A stretch of 64,000 bases of DNA. It comes from Rhodoferax sp. GTDB lineage: Bacteria > Pseudomonadota > Gammaproteobacteria > Burkholderiales > Burkholderiaceae_C. Below the pieces are notes generated by a model, which saw only the letters and a list, made by a program, of their open reading frames with translations, was not told the origin of the DNA and ran no database searches. The position numbers and the translations under genes were made by a program. This document shows, one piece after another, positions 44,321 to 53,727 of this stretch. The DNA is taken from contig NZ_JAAFIX010000013.1 of NCBI RefSeq assembly GCF_013297935.1, positions 1-64,000 of the forward strand, in the 5' to 3' direction. Position 1 is the stretch's first letter. Every line of letters begins with the position of its first letter.

Positions 44321-45256
44321 TTACACCGTAGCAGGTACGCCGGGCATAGCCCCCAAGGGCACCTCTCCACCGAGCGCCTCCATGAGGTCGGGAATCAGCT
44401 GTGACAACTCACCGGTGGAGATCACCACATCGGCATCAAAGTTGTCTTCTTTGCGGTCGCCAGCGGACTTGGGAGAGTCTTCGAACACGGTATCCAGAAA
44501 CGTCAGCTTTTTGAGCTGCAGCGCTTCGGTCAACACAAAAGAAACCCGGTCGTTCCAGGTCATGGCCAAACGCGTCGGCATTTTTCCCAAGGCAATGTGC
44601 TGGCTCACTTCTTCCGTGTCCAATGGGTGGCGGGTGTAGCGGACAACGGCCTTGGACTCGTCTGATGCTTTGAGCTCGCATTCACGGTCTACTGAAAAAT
44701 CAGACGGTGACTCGCGCGTGGACAACCACACGGCCATGGCAGCGGCCGGTGAAATCTGGGTGTTCACCAATTGCACCGCAAAATTGGGGATCGCTTTGAT
44801 CAGCGCAGTCATCACCTCATCGGCTCGGCTTTGGCTGCCGGCATCCAGCACCAGTAAACCGTCTTTGGGGTCAATCCAGACGCCGACACTGCCTTGTTTG
44901 GTGAATGCCATCGGCAACAGGGCCAAGCGGGCATCGTCGCGAAGTTCACGGACTTCTTTCTTGCCGGGTTTGCGGCCGGTGCTGATTTCGATCTGGGCGA
45001 CCTGCTCCTCGACCTTGCGTTTGACCACCGAACCGGGGACCGATTTCATCTCCATCATGAGCTTGAGCACCCACTGCCCGCCAACGACCTCCACGAGCGG
45101 GCCGTGGGCTTGTCCGCGTGGCTCGACCCAACCGACGGATTTCTCCTGGCTCGCACCGCATTCAACGAAGCGGTCTGGCTGCAAAGCATCTTCCAACGCC
45201 GCTTGGGTCACAGTCCAGGGCGATACCAAGCGGTACACGATCACGTTTTTAAACAC
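44321..45256 (-). CDS. rdgC: Recombination-associated protein RdgC
   Basis: MFKNVIVYRLVSPW...ECGASQEKSVGWVEPRG. Confidence 0.95.
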   Translation of the reverse strand: MFKNVIVYRLVSPWTVTQAALEDALQPDRFVECGASQEKSVGWVEPRGQAHGPLVEVVGGQWVLKLMMEMKSVPGSVVKRKVEEQVAQIEISTGRKPGKKEVRELRDDARLALLPMAFTKQGSVGVWIDPKDGLLVLDAGSQSRADEVMTALIKAIPNFAVQLVNTQISPAAAMAVWLSTRESPSDFSVDRECELKASDESKAVVRYTRHPLDTEEVSQHIALGKMPTRLAMTWNDRVSFVLTEALQLKKLTFLDTVFEDSPKSAGDRKEDNFDADVVISTGELSQLIPDLMEALGGEVPLGAMPGVPATV

Positions 45257-45406
45257 ACAACACCTATCGATTTGTTAATGGAGCATTTTCACGCATCTTT
45301 ACAAACCACCATGTGCCGGCCACATCGCAGTTACATGCGGAGATCACACTTGCTTTCAACCTGCACGCGATTCCCGCCACCAGGTACACAAACAAAGGAC
45401 ACTTCT

Positions 45407-45892
45407 ATGAAACCCGTATTCAAGACTTTGGTCGTGGCAGGCCTGTTGGCAACCGCCGGCTTCTCGGTTCTGGCACAAAAGAACAGCGGCCCCGATGACT
45501 CTATGGGTGGCCGCCCCGGCATGCAGCGCATGAACCCCGAGAAGATGGAAGAAATGCACGCCAAGCGCAGTGCCGAGCTCAAAACCAAGCTGAAAATTAC
45601 TGCAGCCCAAGAAGCCAGCTGGACCACGTTTTCTAACGCGATGAAACCGGCACCGCGTGCCGACAAGCCCAAAATGGACCGCGCCGAGTTGGCCAAGCTC
45701 CCGACACCAGAGCGCTTGGACAAAATGAAGGCAATGCACGCTGAGATGGTGAGCGAACGCACTAGCCGCATGGAACAACGCGACCAGGCGGTGAAGGCTT
45801 TTTATGCAACGCTGACACCGGAGCAGAAAAAGGTTTTTGATGCGGAGTCTGCCAACCACAAGGGCCCGCATGGCGGCAAGGCCAAGCACTAA
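45407..45892 (+). CDS. Spy/CpxP-like (LTXXQ motif) periplasmic protein
   Basis: Signal peptide; ATLTPEQKKVFD. Confidence 0.8.
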   Translation: MKPVFKTLVVAGLLATAGFSVLAQKNSGPDDSMGGRPGMQRMNPEKMEEMHAKRSAELKTKLKITAAQEASWTTFSNAMKPAPRADKPKMDRAELAKLPTPERLDKMKAMHAEMVSERTSRMEQRDQAVKAFYATLTPEQKKVFDAESANHKGPHGGKAKH

Positions 45893-45976
45893 GCTGCAAC
45901 GGTCGGGCGCTTTCAGCGCTTGAATTGATCTTCATCAATTGACCCCGGGATGGGGCGCCATAGACTGGCTCCCACT

Positions 45977-46789
45977 ATGGCCCTCATTCCCGGTTCCCGT
46001 ATTTCCGTTCGCCAAGTTGGCTTCATGCAGCCACTGGTGTGGCTCGGCTTAGGTTGGCGGGATTTGCACAGAGCAGGTATCGCCAGTCTGACGCATGGCT
46101 TAGTTTTAACTTTCATTGGCGCTGCCATCGTTGCTTTTGCCAACCATAAGTTTTGGCTCTTAGCCGGTGCCTTGAGTGGTTTCCTGGTCATCGCACCCGT
46201 GCTCGCAACCAGCTTGTATGCGCTAAGCCGCGCTCTCGAGCGAGATGAACCTGCCGACTGGGAAGTGATTGCCCAAACCTGGCTCAACTGGCAGAACCAA
46301 CGCCTGAACCGTTGGAGCGAAGAGTATTGGTGCATGGTGCGCTTTGGCATTTTGCTTGCGGCTGCAGCCACGACGTGGGTGCTGACATCGGCCGCTTTGA
46401 TCACCTTGTGGGCGCCATCCCCTGTTAACTCACCTGTCGACTTTGTCCGGTTTGTCATACTGGCCCGTGATGGCTGGTTGTTCGAAGTCTGGCTCGCCCT
46501 GGGTGCAGTGCTCGCGGCACCCATGTTTGCCTCCACGGTCGTTTCCATGCCCCTGCTCTTGGACCAGCAGGTCTCTCTCAAGACAGCCATTTTGACCAGC
46601 TGGAGAGTGGTACTGGAAAACCCCGGCGTCATGGCCTGGTGGGCGGCGCTCATCATGGGCTTTACCTTGCTCGGGCTCGCCTCTCTGTTGCTCGGTTTGA
46701 TTCTGGTGATCCCGATCTTGGGGCATGCCAGTTGGCACGCTTACCGGGATTTGGTCCGTGTCGAGCCCACTCCTCCCGGAGCCGGCTGA
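45977..46789 (+). CDS. DUF2189 family membrane protein
   Basis: LGWRDLHRAGIASLTHGLVLTFIGA; multiple TM segments. Confidence 0.85.
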   Translation: MALIPGSRISVRQVGFMQPLVWLGLGWRDLHRAGIASLTHGLVLTFIGAAIVAFANHKFWLLAGALSGFLVIAPVLATSLYALSRALERDEPADWEVIAQTWLNWQNQRLNRWSEEYWCMVRFGILLAAAATTWVLTSAALITLWAPSPVNSPVDFVRFVILARDGWLFEVWLALGAVLAAPMFASTVVSMPLLLDQQVSLKTAILTSWRVVLENPGVMAWWAALIMGFTLLGLASLLLGLILVIPILGHASWHAYRDLVRVEPTPPGAG

Positions 46790-47004
46790 TGTGGGGTTTT
46801 TCTGAAGATCAGATTGCCACTTTCGGGCTGACGTTTGGCGTCGGTGCTTTTATGCTTTATATGCTGTTCATCATCGGACAGCTTGCATGGGAATCGAAAG
46901 CCGGCAAGTTCGGTACGTTTGTACTCTTTCTCGGGCTGGCTTTCGGCATGGTGGGTTTTGCCGCCAAGTTTCTGATTCAGTGGTTTCTGAGCGGTAGTCT
47001 TTAA
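46789..47004 (+). CDS. DUF2788 family protein
   Basis: FGLTFGVGAFMLYMLFIIGQLAWESKAGKFGTFVLFLGL; TGATG overlap with preceding gene. Confidence 0.85.
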   Translation: MWGFSEDQIATFGLTFGVGAFMLYMLFIIGQLAWESKAGKFGTFVLFLGLAFGMVGFAAKFLIQWFLSGSL

Positions 47005-47012
47005 CCCAACGT

Positions 47013-48632
47013 TTAAGCACCCAGCACTCTGTTTTTTCCTGCACGCTTTGCCAAGTACATGGCCTGATCCGCCCGCCGGATGGCTTCTGCGGGCGTTTCC
47101 CCGTCGGTCATTTGCGCAACGCCCGCGCTGAAGGTAATTAACACCTTCTCGGTACCGGCCAAAAAGAACCTCTTGGTGAGCTCGCGCTGCAAACGGGTCA
47201 TCGCCTCAATCCCCTTGTCCAGCACGGTATCGGGCAGAAGAATCACAAACTCCTCACCACCATAACGGGCCAAGGTGTCTTGGGGGCGCATGCATTCGCG
47301 GGCAACTGCCGCAAGATGGGTCAAAGCAATATCGCCAGTTGCATGTCCGAGGGTGTCATTGAGCTTCTTGAAGTTATCAATATCCAGGAGCGCAACACTC
47401 AACACGCTGGCATTACGCCGGGTGGTGGACACTTCGCGATTGAGTGCTTCGTCCAAGCCTTTACGGTTTAACGCCCCAGTCAGCGCATCGTGACGAGCCT
47501 GCAGGCTTACCCGATCCAGCTCTTTGTGCAGTTTGGCGAGCTCTGCTTCAGTTTGCTTGGCACGTTCCTGCATGGCGCCCAACTGGTCGCGGGACAACTG
47601 GCTTTCTTGCGCCATGCCACGCGTCGTACCGACGACCTCTTTAAGAACAGGTGCAATATCAGCAAGACTCTTGGCTTGTTCGATGAGTTTGGCACTTTCT
47701 TCGAGCTTGCTCTGGAAACTCCCGGTAGATTGGGTCATTTGAGCCAAACGCTCAATAAAAACCGCCAACATCTTGCGCATCTCGTCTTGGGCTTCGAGCG
47801 TCTTGAACTTAGCGTCTTTCTGTTTAAAGATCACATCGCCCAATAAGCGCTCCAACTCATCAATACGGCGCAAGCTCAGCGGTGGTGTGGCCACCTGCAT
47901 CAGTGCATCCATCTGGCCTTTGAGCCATTGTTCATCCAGACTGAGTTCGCCAATATTCACAAATACGAGATGCAGGAGCTTGAGCAGACCATTCCGGATT
48001 TCAGCCTGATCCTCTGCTGCAAACGACAAACGATGGCTATAGGCCGACAACAAGCTCTTGAGCGTGAACGCATCCGCCTGAGGATCGCGCATCGCTTTGA
48101 GCAGGTTTTGTGTTTGCTCCACAAACCGCGCATCGTCTGAACCGAGAGCTGGTTGCGCGTATTCGATCAATCGCGCTATTTGCACAAAAAATTCAGTTGT
48201 CAGGGCTGCAGGATTGCTGGACGCGGTGACGACCACGCTGTCAGATCCCGTCGATGAAGGACTACTTGCTTCATCTGGCCCCGCTGCCGGCACAAAACCA
48301 CCGTAGCCCACCAACGCTGTCTTGACGCCATCCCAACTCAGGCGATCAATGGCGTAGTCCAGCAAGCCCTTTTGCTTTTGTTGACCCGGAGTCTTTAAAG
48401 GCAAGGTTTGCGACAAGTCCCGAAAGAAATCGGCAGGAAAGGGCTGGACAGAGGGGATTCCGGCGATTTCGTTGTAGACCGACTGGTAGTTCGCTGGGGT
48501 TGGCACCAGTTTTCTGGCGGTGAGTTGCTTCAGTGTCTCTCTGGCAATCTCAAAAGAACGTTTTTCGACCATGTGCACTTCTCTCTTTGACACACCCTGA
48601 ACCAGGCGGACTCCATTGTCCGTCGAATCCAT
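47013..48632 (-). CDS. GGDEF domain diguanylate cyclase
   Basis: LLDIDNFKKLNDTLGHATGD; ARYGGEEFVILLP. Confidence 0.95.
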   Translation of the reverse strand: MDSTDNGVRLVQGVSKREVHMVEKRSFEIARETLKQLTARKLVPTPANYQSVYNEIAGIPSVQPFPADFFRDLSQTLPLKTPGQQKQKGLLDYAIDRLSWDGVKTALVGYGGFVPAAGPDEASSPSSTGSDSVVVTASSNPAALTTEFFVQIARLIEYAQPALGSDDARFVEQTQNLLKAMRDPQADAFTLKSLLSAYSHRLSFAAEDQAEIRNGLLKLLHLVFVNIGELSLDEQWLKGQMDALMQVATPPLSLRRIDELERLLGDVIFKQKDAKFKTLEAQDEMRKMLAVFIERLAQMTQSTGSFQSKLEESAKLIEQAKSLADIAPVLKEVVGTTRGMAQESQLSRDQLGAMQERAKQTEAELAKLHKELDRVSLQARHDALTGALNRKGLDEALNREVSTTRRNASVLSVALLDIDNFKKLNDTLGHATGDIALTHLAAVARECMRPQDTLARYGGEEFVILLPDTVLDKGIEAMTRLQRELTKRFFLAGTEKVLITFSAGVAQMTDGETPAEAIRRADQAMYLAKRAGKNRVLGA

Positions 48633-48695
48633 GAATGGATAGCGACTAATGCTTTCATTGTCACAGAGTGTGATCCAGCGCCATGAGCATAACTC

Positions 48696-48850
48696 TGTGA
48701 ATAAAGTTCAGAACAACTATAAGTTATCCACAAAAATTTTGAAAAATCAGAAGTTATTCATAGAACGGGTACAACTCAGAAGCACGGTCACTCACAAGAC
48801 TAGAAATAACGTAACTTATTGATTTTTAACAAAAAAAAAGGCTTATCAAC
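48696..48850. promoter_or_regulatory. DnaA-box-like cluster in AT-rich intergenic region
   Basis: TTATTCACA (minus, 48696-48704), TTATCCACA (plus, 48725-48733), one-mismatch TTATTCATA near 48754 and TTATCAACA near 48843. Confidence 0.5.
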
Positions 48851-49059
48851 AGAAGAGGGCAATCCTTATCTACTACTACTATTTTGAATTTAAAGAATTA
48901 AGACAATAGCAGTGAACTTCTTTTCCACTTTTTTGAGCATTCTTTTTTGAATGAAAAAAACATGTGTACATCTGAAATTTCGTGGCCTGAATCAGTCAAA
49001 TACGACCGACGATCAAGTAAGATTTGCACATCCGAACTGTCCCCACCGCACAAGCCTTC

Positions 49060-49824
49060 ATGCCAGCCAACTCTGCAGCGCAAACGCGTCAAACGTTTGA
49101 AATCAAAAGCGCTCAAATGAATTTGGTCGCTTTGCTGGTGAAATCCGCAAACTTAGACCTGTTGGCCAAAGACATGGCAACCGCGTTTGGCCCTACCGGT
49201 GAGACACCTGATTTTTTTGACAACGACGCATTGGTCATTGATTTCTCTCAAGTGCCCGAGAGCGAGGCACCGCAAGAGCTTGGTCCCTTTGTTCAGTTTC
49301 TCAAGACATGCCGCTTAGTGCCGGTTGCAGTCCGTGGAGGACATCCAGCTTGGAAAGACTTTGGGTTGAAAGCAGGCTTGGTGGAAGCGGAGCAAGATGT
49401 GCAACTCGCCAAGCCCGCGATGAAGCAACCCGCGGTGAGGGAAACCGTCATTCAGGAGGTGGTTCGCGAAATACCCGGGCCTGCCACCATGGTGGTCGAC
49501 AAACCGCTGCGCTCGGGTCAAAAAATTTACGCCAGAGCCTGTGACCTGGTGGTGCTAGCCATCGTGAACCAAGGTGCTGAAGTAGTGGCAGACGGTAATA
49601 TCCACGTGTATGCCCCACTCCGCGGTAAAGCAATGGCAGGTGCGCGTGGAAATACCAAGGCGCGTATTTTTGCTTTGCAGCTGGAACCTGAATTGGTGTC
49701 TATCGCCGGTGTGTACCGGACCAGCGAGAATCCCTTACCCCCAGATATTCATGGGAAACCGGCGCAGATTCGCTTAAGCGAAGACGGGCAGGAAAAGCTA
49801 CTGATTGAAGCCCTGAAGGCTTAA
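49060..49824 (+). CDS. minC: Septum site-determining protein MinC
   Basis: FEIKSAQMNLVALLVKS; RSGQKIYARACDLVVLAIVNQGAEVVADGNIHVYAPLRGKAMAGARGN. Confidence 0.96.
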   Translation: MPANSAAQTRQTFEIKSAQMNLVALLVKSANLDLLAKDMATAFGPTGETPDFFDNDALVIDFSQVPESEAPQELGPFVQFLKTCRLVPVAVRGGHPAWKDFGLKAGLVEAEQDVQLAKPAMKQPAVRETVIQEVVREIPGPATMVVDKPLRSGQKIYARACDLVVLAIVNQGAEVVADGNIHVYAPLRGKAMAGARGNTKARIFALQLEPELVSIAGVYRTSENPLPPDIHGKPAQIRLSEDGQEKLLIEALKA

Positions 49825-49855
49825 CGTTCCACACCTTTCGAAAGATTCATTTTTC

Positions 49856-50671
49856 ATGACCAAGATTATTGTTGTCACATCAGGTAAGGGTGGCGTTGGA
49901 AAGACAACGACCAGCGCGAGCTTTGCCACCGGCCTGGCGCTTCGTGGCGCAAAAACTGCCGTGATTGACTTTGATGTGGGTTTGCGCAACCTGGACTTGA
50001 TCATGGGTTGCGAGCGCAGGGTGGTGTACGACTTGATCAATGTGATCCAGGGCGAAGCCAATCTGAACCAAGCGCTGATCAAGGACAAACAGTGTGACAA
50101 CCTGTACATCCTGGCCGCCTCCCAAACGCGCGACAAAGATGCTTTAACACAAGAAGGTGTAGAGAAAGTTCTCAAAGACCTTGCAGCCATGGACTTTGAA
50201 TTCATTGTCTGCGACTCACCTGCCGGCATTGAGACTGGCGCCTTGATGGCCATGCACTTTGCCGATGAGGCTTTGGTCGTGACCAACCCGGAAGTGTCTT
50301 CAGTGCGGGATTCCGATCGCATTCTCGGCATGCTGTCCAGCAAAACCAAGCGGGCCATGGAAGGTGCAACGCCGATCAAAGAACATTTGTTGATCACCCG
50401 TTACAACCCGGCGCGCGTGGATCAAGGGCAAATGCTGTCTTTGGACGATATTCAGGACATTTTGCGGATCCCACTGATTGGCGTTATTCCCGAGAGCGAA
50501 TCGGTATTACAAGCTTCTAACCAAGGCGTGCCTGCTGTTCACATGCAGGGCAGTGATGTGTCTGAGGCTTATAAAGACGTGATCGATCGTTTTATGGGCA
50601 ATGAGAAACCGATGCGTTTTACTGAAGCACCTAAACAAGGTCTGCTCAAACGCCTGTTCGGAGGCAAATAA
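49856..50671 (+). CDS. minD: Septum site-determining ATPase MinD
   Basis: [25 protein letters not shown]. Confidence 0.98.
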   Translation: MTKIIVVTSGKGGVGKTTTSASFATGLALRGAKTAVIDFDVGLRNLDLIMGCERRVVYDLINVIQGEANLNQALIKDKQCDNLYILAASQTRDKDALTQEGVEKVLKDLAAMDFEFIVCDSPAGIETGALMAMHFADEALVVTNPEVSSVRDSDRILGMLSSKTKRAMEGATPIKEHLLITRYNPARVDQGQMLSLDDIQDILRIPLIGVIPESESVLQASNQGVPAVHMQGSDVSEAYKDVIDRFMGNEKPMRFTEAPKQGLLKRLFGGK

Positions 50672-50675
50672 GGCT

Positions 50676-50936
50676 ATGTCATTTCTTTCCTTTTTGCTGG
50701 GTGAAAAGAAAAAAACGGCAAGCGTCGCCAAAGAGCGGCTGCAGATCATTCTTGCCCATGAACGCAGTGGTCGCAACGCAGCTGAACCTGACTACTTGCC
50801 AGCACTTCAGCGTGATTTAGTTGCTGTTATCAGCAAATACATCCATATCAACCCGGATGACATCAAGGTGAACCTGGAGCGACAAGACAACCTTGAAGTT
50901 CTGGAAGTCAAGATCGAACTGCCAGACGCTCGTTAA
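50676..50936 (+). CDS. minE: Cell division topological specificity factor MinE
   Basis: [48 protein letters not shown]. Confidence 0.97.
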   Translation: MSFLSFLLGEKKKTASVAKERLQIILAHERSGRNAAEPDYLPALQRDLVAVISKYIHINPDDIKVNLERQDNLEVLEVKIELPDAR

Positions 50937-51406
50937 TGGCCTGCGTTGACAGGCAAGGCAGTTCTGTCGATCACTCGGCGCAATACAAAGCTGGAGTGAA
51001 CGCCTGTAACTCCTTCAATACGGGTCAGTTTATTGAGTAGCAACGCCTGGTAGTGGTCCATGTCTTTGACAGCTACCTTGATTTGGTAATCAGCATCCTG
51101 GCCGGTAATCAGCAGGCACTCCAGCACTTCCGGAAGCACTGCAACGCTGCCTTCGAAATTGGCAAATCTCTCGGGGGTGTGGCGATCCATCGAAATGTAA
51201 ATCAGAGCGATAAGCGACAGCCCCAACTTTTTGGCATCCAGCATGGCCCGGTATCCTGTGATCAGACCGGAATCCTCCAGAGCCCGGACACGTCGCAAGC
51301 AAGGAGACGGCGACAAACCGATCTTGTCAGCCAGGTCCTGATTGGCAATCCTCCCATCTGTCTGGAGTATTTCTAAAATCTGTTGGTCATAGCGATCAAT
51401 TTGCAT
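50933..51406 (-). CDS. Lrp/AsnC family transcriptional regulator
   Basis: [41 protein letters not shown]. Confidence 0.95.
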   Translation of the reverse strand: MQIDRYDQQILEILQTDGRIANQDLADKIGLSPSPCLRRVRALEDSGLITGYRAMLDAKKLGLSLIALIYISMDRHTPERFANFEGSVAVLPEVLECLLITGQDADYQIKVAVKDMDHYQALLLNKLTRIEGVTGVHSSFVLRRVIDRTALPVNAGH

Positions 51407-51592
51407 TGGATTCTAATTTCTGGTGACTATTTAAAATATTCTGCCATTAATCTGGGCTTAGAAGAAAACTTAGCAATAAACTACCCCTTGCTCCGCGCTA
51501 TATTTGATCCATGGATTGCACAATGATCCAGTTCAACGAAGTGTGCTGAACCTGTTCACTTTGCTAGGAAATCTGACACCCAGAAGACCTGT

Positions 51593-51633
51593 AAAAATGC
51601 CCTGACCTCCGGATGGAAGTCAGGGCATTTTTT
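51593..51633 (+). terminator. Strong intrinsic terminator with no upstream CDS
   Basis: AAAAATGCCCTGAC ... GTCAGGGCATTTTTT. Confidence 0.85.
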
Positions 51634-51652
51634 TCGGCGCTAGGATGCAGCA

Positions 51653-52141
51653 ATGGCTGATCACCCTACTTACCTTGACGTATTGCGCAATCTTCTTTTA
51701 CTGGAAAAGGTAGCGACTCTCGCGACCACCGACCGGGAAGGTCATCTCCAAGTCTCTATGGTGCCCTTTGCGATGGACTCGCATGCTGGGGACATGATTG
51801 TTCATGTGAGCACTCTCGCCTCTCACACCACAAACCTCCAAAGCCATTCCGTTGCGGCGGTGCTGGTGATGCAGGCGGATCAGTTAAACACCAATGTCCA
51901 TGCTCTGCCGCGTGTATCCATCCAAGTGGAGAGCCGTTTTGTAGAAAGACACACGGCTCTCTATGAGCTCACCAAGAGTCTGTACCTTGCAAAATTTGCA
52001 GACATGGCATTCATGACTGAATTTGCTGATTTTTCATTCGTGCGGTTAACGCCCCACACGGTCCGCCTTGTCTCGGGATTCGGTGCAGCTAAAACTTTGC
52101 AGCTTGAGCAGTGGCAGCAAGCAATGGCTCAGGCCTGTTGA
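51653..52141 (+). CDS. Pyridoxamine 5'-phosphate oxidase-like (HugZ-type) protein
   Basis: LLLLEKVATLATTDREGHLQVSMVPFAMDSHAGDMIVHVSTLASHTTNLQSH. Confidence 0.85.
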   Translation: MADHPTYLDVLRNLLLLEKVATLATTDREGHLQVSMVPFAMDSHAGDMIVHVSTLASHTTNLQSHSVAAVLVMQADQLNTNVHALPRVSIQVESRFVERHTALYELTKSLYLAKFADMAFMTEFADFSFVRLTPHTVRLVSGFGAAKTLQLEQWQQAMAQAC

Positions 52142-52911
52142 ATAAACCGGACCATAACCTTGGCAAATTCGGACCCTTCATGGCCGAATTCCAAACTTTC
52201 CATGCTTTCGGTGAAATGGGCATCACCAAGTAGGTGCTTGCGCTTTTCTAGGAGGTAGGCGCTGTAGTCTTCTACAAATTCCGGGTGAGGCTGGATACAC
52301 AAAACCTCATTCCCCCTTGAGTAGGCGGCTATCGGGCACCTGTCGCTACTAGCGAGTAGGCGCGCACCTTCAGGCAGTTCTAACACTTGGTCCTGGTGGC
52401 TGGCGAGCAAAGCAAATTGCTCACGGCTATCCCCCACGATATCGTCACCATGCCATGCGTAGGTGTTGCGTCCGGTTACCCATCCCTGAGGTGCTCTTCC
52501 GACTTTCGCGCCAAGGCAATAGGCAATCAGCTGGTGACCGAAACAAATACCCAGCAGCTTCGTATCGGTGCGCAAAAGCTCCGTGACCCTGCGGCGCAGT
52601 TCCACAACCCAGGCATCGTCCGAAAAAGAATCTGCCTTGCTCCCCGTCAAGATGACGGCGTCGTAACTGTCGAATGACTCCGGGTAGTGCTGGTGGGGGG
52701 TGCTGAAACGCTCCATAGTCCACCCCTCAGCGCCGGCTTGTCGTAATACTTTTTCCAACATTGCGCCATAGCTGCCATAGACAGGGATCAACGCTTCGTC
52801 GATCGTGTCGTTGTCCAAAATACAGATCTTCATCATTCCACCTGTCGCAATTTCGCTAGAAAACCACACAGCAACCAGCGGAAAATACCGCCGTATATCG
52901 CATTTAAGCAC
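52129..52911 (-). CDS. Class I glutamine amidotransferase
   Basis: LLGICFGHQLIAYCLGAKVGRAPQGWVTG; IQPHPEF. Confidence 0.92.
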   Translation of the reverse strand: MLKCDIRRYFPLVAVWFSSEIATGGMMKICILDNDTIDEALIPVYGSYGAMLEKVLRQAGAEGWTMERFSTPHQHYPESFDSYDAVILTGSKADSFSDDAWVVELRRRVTELLRTDTKLLGICFGHQLIAYCLGAKVGRAPQGWVTGRNTYAWHGDDIVGDSREQFALLASHQDQVLELPEGARLLASSDRCPIAAYSRGNEVLCIQPHPEFVEDYSAYLLEKRKHLLGDAHFTESMESLEFGHEGSEFAKVMVRFIQQA

Positions 52912-53371
52912 TCCATGCTACATTAGCCAGTTGCCTAAAAGCGATTGGCAGTGTGAATGCGTGATGCAAAAACACAATTCTCCACGATAGTGGGGAGTCC
53001 CATCCGGCTAAGTGATGATCACAATCAGCAAAGATTTTGCACAACAGCTTGTTGCTTTCCGGAGTGCTCCAAGCCAGTTGTTCAAAAGCATGTTTGTGTT
53101 TTTAATGACTCAGAATCAAAATTAGATTGAAGTTTCGCAATCAAACACTGTTGGCATTGCCGCTGGCGCCTCGCCTCAACATGGTGAGTTTGTCGCACCA
53201 CTTGCGGGTATTGCAGACACGAAGCTCAAAGCGCTGAGCAAATGAATCTCGTGCGAAACAACAACCAATGTATTCCGCCTGGTGCGTCCGAGAAAGCGGC
53301 ACCGGCACACAGTAATCATGGGGTCCAGTCGATTTCGGCCCCCAACAACACCTAAGTTTAGAGGACGAAAG

Positions 53372-53620
53372 ATGGCTAAAGAAGACCTGATTGAAATGAT
53401 GGGCGTGGTGAACGAAGTGCTGCCCGATACACGTTTCCGCGTGACTTTGGATAACGGTCACCAGTTGATCGCCTATTCCGCAGGCAAGATGCGCAAGAAC
53501 CACATCCGGATTTTGGCCGGTGACCGTGTTTCTTTGGAACTGTCGCCCTACGATCTGAGCAAGGGTCGTATCAACTTCCGTCACATCGAGGGCCGTGGCC
53601 CCATGACTCCACGCCGCTAA
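53372..53620 (+). CDS. infA: Translation initiation factor IF-1
   Basis: [66 protein letters not shown]. Confidence 0.97.
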   Translation: MAKEDLIEMMGVVNEVLPDTRFRVTLDNGHQLIAYSAGKMRKNHIRILAGDRVSLELSPYDLSKGRINFRHIEGRGPMTPRR

Positions 53621-53674
53621 GCGAGTGGATCGCCCGCCTTTCAGGCGGGTGAGTTAATGCTGGTGGCTGCCATC

Positions 53675-53725
53675 AATAAAGTAGCTGCCAGCGAACAATC
53701 AGCGGGGGCTAGCCCCCGCTTTTCT
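53675..53725 (+). repeat. Dispersed intergenic element copy 10
   Basis: ATAAAGTAGCTGCCAGCGAACAATCAGCGGGGGCTAGCCCCCGCTTTTC. Confidence 0.65.
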
Positions 53726-53727
53726 TT
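53701..53727. terminator. Terminator built on perfect 20-bp palindrome AGCGGGGGCTAGCCCCCGCT
   Basis: Palindrome 53701-53720 followed by TTTCTTT; between convergent infA and mcp; part of a dispersed element copy. Confidence 0.75.
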
